This document shows, in pieces, positions 56,706 to 64,000 of a DNA stretch of 64,000 bases. The notes under the pieces were generated by a model. That model was not told the DNA's origin, made no database searches, and was given only the letters and a program-made list of their open reading frames with translations. The DNA is from Usnea hakonensis (lineage: Eukaryota; Ascomycota; Lecanoromycetes; Lecanorales; Parmeliaceae), in assembly GCA_013423325.1 (NCBI GenBank), contig BLJB01000019.1, forward strand, positions 186,001 to 250,000, read 5' to 3'. Position 1 is the stretch's first letter. Each line of letters begins with the position of its first letter. A program made the position numbers and the translations under genes.

Positions 56706-59321
56706 TTAGACCACTATATATTCCCCATCGACGCGCTCCATTGCTTTTCGCCATTTGAAACCATGCCCGCCCACCGTCGAGAATTCATTAGATGCTATGG
56801 GTAAACCACTCACGTTCAACCTCGGGGCCTCATCACTCGTTTCGTCGTCACGCCATATCTTTTCCAGGAGTTCAAGTCCGGAAATATTATTAAAGAAGCC
56901 CGAATCTTTCTGAATGTCTAGACACCGCTCGCGGATGAGATAACGACCTTGCTCGCTGACGCATTCGGTGCCAGTAATGAAGAGAGGCCAGAGAAGGAAG
57001 ACATCAGATTGCACATTTGAGATGTGGAACAGCGCCTGCGTCACCAGATTCTGGAAATTGGGATGCGCAGACGGCAGGAGTGGACATGCCAGTCTCTCGG
57101 TGTACAGAAGGGCCGAGTAACGGAACGACTCAGATATGTGGTAAATGTCTCGTCGATCACCTTCGGGTGGTGGCGTCATGGTGCCGTCGAGTTGCCAATT
57201 CACGAGCTTTCCATGGATTTCTTTCCATTCCTTCCAGAATTGCAGTCTGGTATCGTCCTCTGCTGGCTCCTCTTCTACCATCGCTGACCAGCCGTTTCCA
57301 TCGAGGCGATCATAGTTCATGCTGTAATAGTCCTGGTTGTTAGTGGTTGGGCTCGGAAGCTGCTGCACCTTTGCGGTTGGTGAGCTCTTGGTTGAACAGT
57401 CATCGACAGGCTTATTTTGACTGAGAAGATTAAGTCGGCCAAGCTTGGCGATGACCTTAAACAGCCTGCCATCACAGCCAGCAAGGTTCTCTAGAGCCCA
57501 CTCATCGCCGGTCGGCATGCTCATGTCTAGGTCATCACTATCGAGTTGGCTTTCTCGATCATTGACGGAAGCGGTCATGGCGTCAAACCAGGTAAACATG
57601 ATGGTGAGCCAGTTCGTCGCTTTGGAGTTGTTGCCTTTAGTGCCACCGCGGAGGGCAAGTATCTTCTTCACCCCTGCGAATTGCGTCTTGAATTTGGCGA
57701 CGCCAGTGTCGCAAATATGGTAGAGACATAATATGAGGAGGGTGGCTAGAATGGAGTCATCCTTGCGACGCAGAGGATCGGCGAGCTGCTCATTCAAAGC
57801 CTTAATCGAAGCGCCTTTGTGGTAGAGCTCCTCATGTGATGGTTCGCTGGCAGAAGTCTCCGGTAGACGATCCATGCCACCGTCCATTAAGCTATGAGCG
57901 ATCGAGGATTTTCGGACCGAACGATCGTGAGATGATGGCGACGTACTTTGGCTACTTCTGTTGGTCGACAAAAGCTTGTGTCCTCTCCTCATGCGGAGAT
58001 TGCTGGCAGAAAGAGCCGCAATCGCATGTTGTAGGGTCTCGCTCTCAACAGCAAGACTCAGGATGTGGGAGCGGTAAGGGTTGGTCGGCCCATCAAAGGC
58101 AACAATCACTGGTGAGATGACCTTGTCGTAGTAATCGATGAGGTACTGGAGCTTCGGCGTGTTTCCAATGGCAAGCGAAGGGAGCAACCTGGGGACAATC
58201 GAGGTGGCATGATCTCCAACGTCGTCGGCGACCAAAGCTGAAGTGTGGCTTGCGTAAACGGGGTACTTGCTGCCCACTGTGAGCGAAGTGGAGTCCGAGG
58301 CCCCAGTGACACTAATGTCATGTGGTGGGAAGATCGGCTGAGTTGGTAGCATGCTATCAGTCGGATTGGCGGTCGACATTAAGTCTGCATAAAAAGGGTC
58401 CTGCTGCCGGTAATCCTGGTTGCTGTGGTTGGTGCCAAGACCTGAGTTCATGCTGTCACGCGGCCACCCGAGGGTCTCATGACTCGGGAAAAAATTGTTT
58501 TCGCAGGGATTTTGGATCGTTGACTGAGAGGGAAAGTCTTTGTAGGTCGGCGATACGATGCCATAGCCGGTGAAGCTTGGCACCATGGGGGAGATCTGTG
58601 AAGATAGTCCAAAGTCATGATGACCGTACCCACCAACAACGCTCGCGGTCATCGGCATGACTCCATAGTCCCTTGTGGGGTGTCCTGTAGGCACGGAGAG
58701 TGGCTGCAGGGTGTGTCTCCTGGGTCTTTTGCGAGCCTGCTGTGTATCGCGGCCATGGAAGAGGGAGGACGGGGCGCGCCAATCAAAACTTGGTGGAGGC
58801 AACATAGGCGAGGGTGAGGTGGTGGATGCCGACGAATTCGGGTCCATGTTGACAAAGTTGTACGTGGTAGACGTACCATTGCTACCGATCGTGGTAGCAC
58901 TCGTCGGACTGCGTAAACGAGTACCGTCCAGTGAATCGGATGCTCTGCGTGTAGGACCGAGCTTCGCCAGCTTCTTCGAACCATTGCTCTTCTTGTCATC
59001 TTCGTCGTCCATGCTCTGCGCAGCTCTTTTCGACTTCGGGACTGGCAGTGAGAGACCTCGCAACTTGCCTCTGCTGGCGACTCCGACGCCCCATGTCAAC
59101 TGTGTTTTGTAGCCCGAGCAGTCTTTGCCCTGGTCAAGGCACGGTGTACAGTATGGCCTGCGTCTGTCACATTTAGTTTGGCGGTCTTGGCAGGCGAAAC
59201 AATCGTCTGCTGCTCCTGTAGTGGGGGCTCTTCTGCGGCGCTTGCGGGGAGATCCCTCTGGTTGGTCCGCTTGTTGGGGCTCGATTTTAACGGCCTCGGC
59301 CTCTGTCTTGGTAGCTGACAT
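56706..59321 (-). CDS. Zn2Cys6 transcription factor
   Basis: Single exon, 871 residues from the ATG at 59321; the frame continues upstream without an ATG. A nuclear signal PRKRRRR (25-31) precedes the zinc cluster C41-x2-C-x6-C-x6-C-x2-C-x6-C68 (CFACQDRQTKCD, YCTPC). Directly after it, YKTQLTWGVGVASRGKLRGL is a block I associate with a conserved Pezizomycotina regulator family. The middle is Ser/Pro-rich and the C-terminal half helical (LIDYYDKVISPVIVAF; ATLLILCLYHICDTG), as in the fungal-specific factor domain. It lies 27 kb from the isocyanide cluster with housekeeping genes between, so it is unlikely to be cluster-specific. Target genes unknown. Confidence 0.88.
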   Translation of the reverse strand: MSATKTEAEAVKIEPQQADQPEGSPRKRRRRAPTTGAADDCFACQDRQTKCDRRRPYCTPCLDQGKDCSGYKTQLTWGVGVASRGKLRGLSLPVPKSKRAAQSMDDEDDKKSNGSKKLAKLGPTRRASDSLDGTRLRSPTSATTIGSNGTSTTYNFVNMDPNSSASTTSPSPMLPPPSFDWRAPSSLFHGRDTQQARKRPRRHTLQPLSVPTGHPTRDYGVMPMTASVVGGYGHHDFGLSSQISPMVPSFTGYGIVSPTYKDFPSQSTIQNPCENNFFPSHETLGWPRDSMNSGLGTNHSNQDYRQQDPFYADLMSTANPTDSMLPTQPIFPPHDISVTGASDSTSLTVGSKYPVYASHTSALVADDVGDHATSIVPRLLPSLAIGNTPKLQYLIDYYDKVISPVIVAFDGPTNPYRSHILSLAVESETLQHAIAALSASNLRMRRGHKLLSTNRSSQSTSPSSHDRSVRKSSIAHSLMDGGMDRLPETSASEPSHEELYHKGASIKALNEQLADPLRRKDDSILATLLILCLYHICDTGVAKFKTQFAGVKKILALRGGTKGNNSKATNWLTIMFTWFDAMTASVNDRESQLDSDDLDMSMPTGDEWALENLAGCDGRLFKVIAKLGRLNLLSQNKPVDDCSTKSSPTAKVQQLPSPTTNNQDYYSMNYDRLDGNGWSAMVEEEPAEDDTRLQFWKEWKEIHGKLVNWQLDGTMTPPPEGDRRDIYHISESFRYSALLYTERLACPLLPSAHPNFQNLVTQALFHISNVQSDVFLLWPLFITGTECVSEQGRYLIRERCLDIQKDSGFFNNISGLELLEKIWRDDETSDEAPRLNVSGLPIASNEFSTVGGHGFKWRKAMERVDGEYIVV

Positions 59322-62300
59322 GATCGAGTATGCTCTTGTTGTTCTTGACTTTTGATCGATGAGGGGTATTGTAGCTTGTCTTGAAGGCACAGAGGTAGTG
59401 ATGGTATATGTGCACCAAGGCGACGGTCTCGTGTGATGAAGAATCACAGCGGATCAATGAGTTGCGTTTATACAGGGAGCCATTGGAACATAAACAATAT
59501 GGTAAGTTGCCAGGAGAGCTCGTGACGGTTGAAGTAACATATGATCGAGTATCGAGGTACTATGAGCTCTTTATTATAATGACGAGAGGGGCTGGATGGT
59601 TGAGGTGTAGTGGGATCCTTTCAGATGCAGGGCCGTTGGTAACGACCGGGATGTTCGAGAGGTAGCGAATCGATTTCGAGCAGCGGCCGCTCCAGGACCG
59701 TGTGCCTTTTTTTAATTTTATGCTCCATGGGGAGTCTTGCTTCCTCCCACCTTGGAGACGCACTAGGTCGGTAGGTTGGATGAGAGAAAGGGAAGCAAGC
59801 GCAAAAGCGCAAGGCGATAACGATTTGCTCTAGATGCTGAACGGGCGGCGAGCCGGCGAGGAGGGGAGGGCAGTCCGAGCAGGGGGGGGGGGGGGTGTTG
59901 GTTGATTTTTGTGAGGGAAGATGGTATGAATGAGTTGATTGGCTGAGGCGTGGTTAGCGCTTTGGGAGTAATGCAGATAAGAAGAACGATTACCGGCTTA
60001 TGGGGGATGAGGGGGGGTTGCATGAGAAATGATGTGAGTGTGCTTGGAGAGTGAGGAAGGCAAACGAATCAGACGAGGGATCCCCTCTTTTCCCGAGTTG
60101 GACGGCGCCGACCGAGGTCTACGGCTCAGCTCTAAACTCAAGGATTGACTGATCGACATGAGACCAGGAATTGAGAAAGGGAACAACGGTATCCATGCTT
60201 TCAAGTGCGAAAAGAGCACGATGGCATATTTATCTGCTATGATGCTATTGGCTACGTTAACGATCGAGGGGAAAGAATAAACACTTCGTTTAATAAGTAC
60301 TTTACTAACTGACACTTTACAAGATGCATCTATTAGTCCTCTATAGCTACCTACCTAAGGTATGCAATAGGTATGCAATGCATAAAGGTTTGAACTAAGG
60401 TTAAAATGGTCTAGTGCAGCACGGTAGAAGGTGCATGGAACGATTTATAGAATACCTAATGATACTTGATAATAATGGTAATAAAAATAATAATAATAAT
60501 TCTAATAAACATTATTATTGTTCTTGTTCATCCGGGAAAAGGATAATAATGATAAGTGGGCGGCGGGATGTAAGCACGGTACTTTATCTTTTGGCTTCTT
60601 TTCGGGGCTGGTGGGGCTTCCTGATCCTGCGGGGACGGAAGTTTTAGACGGGGCAGGTCAAGGCTTCACTTTATTTCTCACTCATTGAGTCATTTGTCAA
60701 TCATCCATCGCAACCCTCCAAGCGAAGCGAGGTGGAAATCCTATTCATGGATACATACTAAAGTATTATCAGCTTCTCGGACCCTCCAATTACGCCTTAC
60801 AATCTTGCAACTCCGCAGACACTGAACCGGGTCAAGAGTAACGCAATGTTCTTGCTGGTGTCGAATGATAAATATAGTAATAGATAATCAGGGGTGGCAA
60901 CATCATTGTGGATCCCAGTAGGAACTGATAAATGATAGGTAGGTACGGAGCAGTACTTTATGTTGTACTCCGTACGGGGTCGTAGGCACGGAGGTTAGGG
61001 CGAGGCGTTTCTCTTCTCTTCGACCCCCCCGCGCACCCCCGAGACTTGCCCCCGGGGACCAACACTAAGAGGTCAGCGCCACGGGCAGCCCTTTCCTTCC
61101 TCGGCACAGACCCCCACACTGGAATTGCATCTCATCATTATCATTGCTCCCCTTGGCTACCCTACTTTAAACCTGTAACTATTCAAACCCATCGCCGTAC
61201 CTTGCAGATCAACTTCCGATCTGAATCAGGACACCGTCCCTCGGCTTCTTCAACCCTATGAATAGCTTCAAATGTCTCAGCTCTCATCTACAATCCCCTT
61301 TTTCGACACCAATCTGGCATAATGACCGTATCGGTAGCCCTTTCTATGGACTGATGCATGATAGTGGCTCCAATTCTGGACTGAGGATCCCGAATGGCTT
61401 CGAAGATCAAATTATAAGGCGACCTGAAGTAAAGACCTGCTGGTAAGATGCTGCCAATCTTTCGGCACTTGGGCAGCTAACAGCTTCGCTTAGCAGTGGT
61501 AGTTACCTCGAGTACTTGAGCGGTAGACTCTCCACCCGAGGACAAACGTTGGCCCGTGGATCAACTTTGCTTACAAACGGACCGCACCTTTTGGTGTTTA
61601 ACCTTAGATGATCTTTCATCCCTACCCTATCGGATGATAGCGATGGAGTTGGAAAACAATTGCCCATCGATTCACTTATCACCAGGGTAGCTCTTGATAC
61701 TTATCTTGACTTTGCCTCATGTATGCCCATCATCGTCGATCGGCAGACACTGACTTTATTCTGGCCACTTTCATAGTCAAGTCATCCTTGTAATGTGCAT
61801 GTCGGAAATTTTACTGCCTCTTCTAGACGCCATGAAGCCTGGTCTAACGCTATCATATCACATGCTTGCCTCAAATCTCCGACATCAGGTACATGTACCT
61901 CATTTCCCTGCAACAAATATACATTGTGGCTGAAAGCTCATATGACCTTCCGCGACGCTCTAAGATGGAGTGAGAGAATGAAATAAGGTGCTGTTCACGA
62001 GTGCTTTGGTCGGCTTGACCTTTTACTTTCAACTCGGACCATGCAGACCAATGGGTTTTGCGTCGTTTTCCAAGCAGAACATCAATGCTCCCTTCAGTAC
62101 AACTTCACTAATAGTCCGACAGATCGACGGCTCAATATTAGTGCTGATTAGACCTGGAAACGATGCAGGTACAGCAACAATAGCCTTATTACCTTCCTTA
62201 TTGAGATAAGCGCGAAGCTTCAACGCTCATTCGGCAATACCTACTCTACAATGGATTTGAAATAATTCTAGTTCATAGCTACTGGTGGGCAGTCTGATAT

Positions 62301-64000
62301 CGAGATGAGCCTGGTTTGAGGTCAAAGCCGCAAATGGTGCTTTGGCTTGACCACCAATACCGCGGACTGTCGCCCGGCTTTACGATCTGCGACCATTAAG
62401 AAATAAGGATGTCAAACCCAAGGAAAAAGACTTCTTTTCTGCTTGCTTGTGTATGTCCCGAGCGTTTTACGTTGCATCGCTGCTTGCTGCGTTTTGATTT
62501 TCTCACTATGTGTGACAGCTGGGCGTTGCCAGTACCAGAACGCCACTTCCTTGCCAGTTCTTTTACTGCAATAACGTCAAGTACACAGCCAAAAGAAGCG
62601 TTTCCAATTCCTAAGCCGTTTCTAGAATACTGCACATCATTATCGACCAAGAACCGGCTGAATTGCGGTATTTCGACAGTTCACGCAGGTGTTCGTGCCG
62701 AGCGAATGCCACTTCGCTCAATCTACCCAGACAAGGATCCACGCTCTTTCGTTCACTGTCCTGTACCCTATCATGATCAACAGCTTTATAATCGTAAGTT
62801 TGGGTTACAGTGCAGACCCACATTAATACTCATGAGAGGCGCTGCGCGCCATTCTCGATGAATAAGCGGCAATTTCTTTGAAGTGTGTAAATCAGCGTTT
62901 TCCTCGTCTTATAGGCCAGCCTATATCAAAAAAACTCATCACAGTCACATCGGCCTGCAGCTTAGCTTGTTCCTGGTAATGGTGCGGAAGCGTTTCTTTG
63001 ACCCTGCGCTCGGCGCCGGGAGGCGGCTACTACCACCCTACAAATGTGATGGGCGCCAAACACATCCAAACGTCTTGTTATCTGACAGGGCCAAAGTCCT
63101 TGGAGAATCCTGATTTGATCACGATCGCTCAGAAGCCTGAGTCATTGGCCTTGCAACGCCGGACGCCCGCAGCCGCGCCTTCAGCTCTACGGCACGGAAA
63201 GCATAGCTGCTTGCAGGCTTCTACAGGGGCTTTGCACCTCTCCCAACTTGGTATAGATCGGAGTGTACGATGGAGAAGGAATGCGCCATCCCGCTGTCAT
63301 CCAGGAAGAGTTTGACACTTTCAACGTTTTATTGACGATCCCACCATCGTTTTAATTGACAAGGGAACGAAGGCGCTCCCATTTGATGGTCTAGATGTCT
63401 GAACCGTCCAATTGCAACGCATATCTCGTTATCGGATATCACGAGAAGCGTCACCATCGTCCTGTGAAGCACTCAATGATGGTGCTTTTCAGCCCCCAGC
63501 TAAAATCCTTTGGGTGTTGTACGATTTCTGCCTTGGTGAATGTTTTGAAGGCCTTCTCCCGAGCTATAAGTACTTTCCAATTCTCAATAGAGCACTTTAA
63601 CCCTCCCCTGTCATCTGTACAATCCAATTCATCTCCTGTAAGATTTCGAATTGCAGCACCTTCAAAGCTCAACTTATTGCAAGACAATCCCTTCCGTCAC
63701 GGTCGTGGTTCTAGTCATGTATAGGCAGATTCTCGCCCATCTCCTGATCATGGACGATCATGAAGTCGATGGACTCGAAGTGGAGAGGGGCTCGCCAGGG
63801 AGGATCTTTGCTAATGACAAGGTAGTCCACTGCCACCCATTTCAAGACAATTTGATCTATCATACTGAACAGCTCCTGCCGATAGGAAGTCAACACTGTG
63901 AATGGCCTCGTCACCAAAGAACTTCTTGGAAATCCTTACGAACATACCTGTTGGCCGGACGGGCCATTTGACTGTGTGAACAAGCCCAAATATGGTTGTC
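59322..64000. other. right-hand 4.7 kb, no confident gene
   Basis: Holds a 14-G run (59882-59895), an AAT-type run (60485-60507), GTACTCCGTAC (60965-60975) and scattered short ORFs without motifs. Minus-strand open segments near 63451-63687 and 63711-63917 might be exons of a gene running off the window edge, but I found neither family motif nor splice-consistent structure. Confidence 0.4.

Noticed and set aside
63451..63971. Open segments on both strands at the right edge
   Set aside because: Could be part of a gene continuing beyond the window, but no motif or consistent splicing supports it.

Overview
The window reads as nuclear DNA of a filamentous ascomycete (Pezizomycotina). Most multi-exon genes have short introns of roughly 48-80 nt with GT...YAG borders. 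There are three fungal Zn2Cys6 regulators, a 2EXR-type protein and long gene-poor spacers rich in microsatellites. I cannot place the class or genus. No rRNA or tRNA gene, CRISPR array or intact transposon was recognised.

Left flank (1-10.5 kb): a small 2EXR-like gene, a spliced gene for a 79-residue cysteine-rich secreted protein, almost 5 kb without a recognisable gene, and a single-pass membrane protein with a cysteine-rich ectodomain.

Centre (10.5-29.7 kb): a compact secondary-metabolite cluster for isocyanide (isonitrile) chemistry. It has an isocyanide synthase fused to an Fe(II)/2-oxoglutarate oxygenase, a second isocyanide synthase without a visible oxygenase domain, a halogenase-like FAD oxidoreductase with a C-terminal zinc ribbon, two divergently transcribed Zn2Cys6 regulators, a DJ-1/PfpI isonitrile hydratase and a 14-TM-type MFS transporter. 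One unassigned ORF with an acidic tail lies between the two synthases. The likely logic is: the synthases make the isocyano group, the oxygenase and flavoenzyme tailor it, the MFS protein exports the product, the hydratase removes reactive isonitrile, and the Zn2Cys6 proteins regulate. The identical nonamer CTCCGCGGA lies upstream of the second synthase, the hydratase and the transporter and is a candidate shared operator. No NRPS, PKS, P450 or methyltransferase was seen.

Right part (30.8-64 kb): mostly housekeeping genes. These are a seven-exon FGAM synthase (purine synthesis), a PP6/SIT4 phosphatase with a charged insertion, head-to-head with a UPF3 nonsense-mediated-decay factor, a Ser/Pro-rich unknown, a 1706-residue WD40/helical scaffold, a pyridoxamine-phosphate-oxidase-like protein buried in G-rich DNA, and an 871-residue Zn2Cys6 factor. 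They are separated by 2.7-4 kb spacers of simple repeats. The last 4.7 kb shows no gene I can support. Exon structures were inferred by hand from frame, splice consensus and family alignment.
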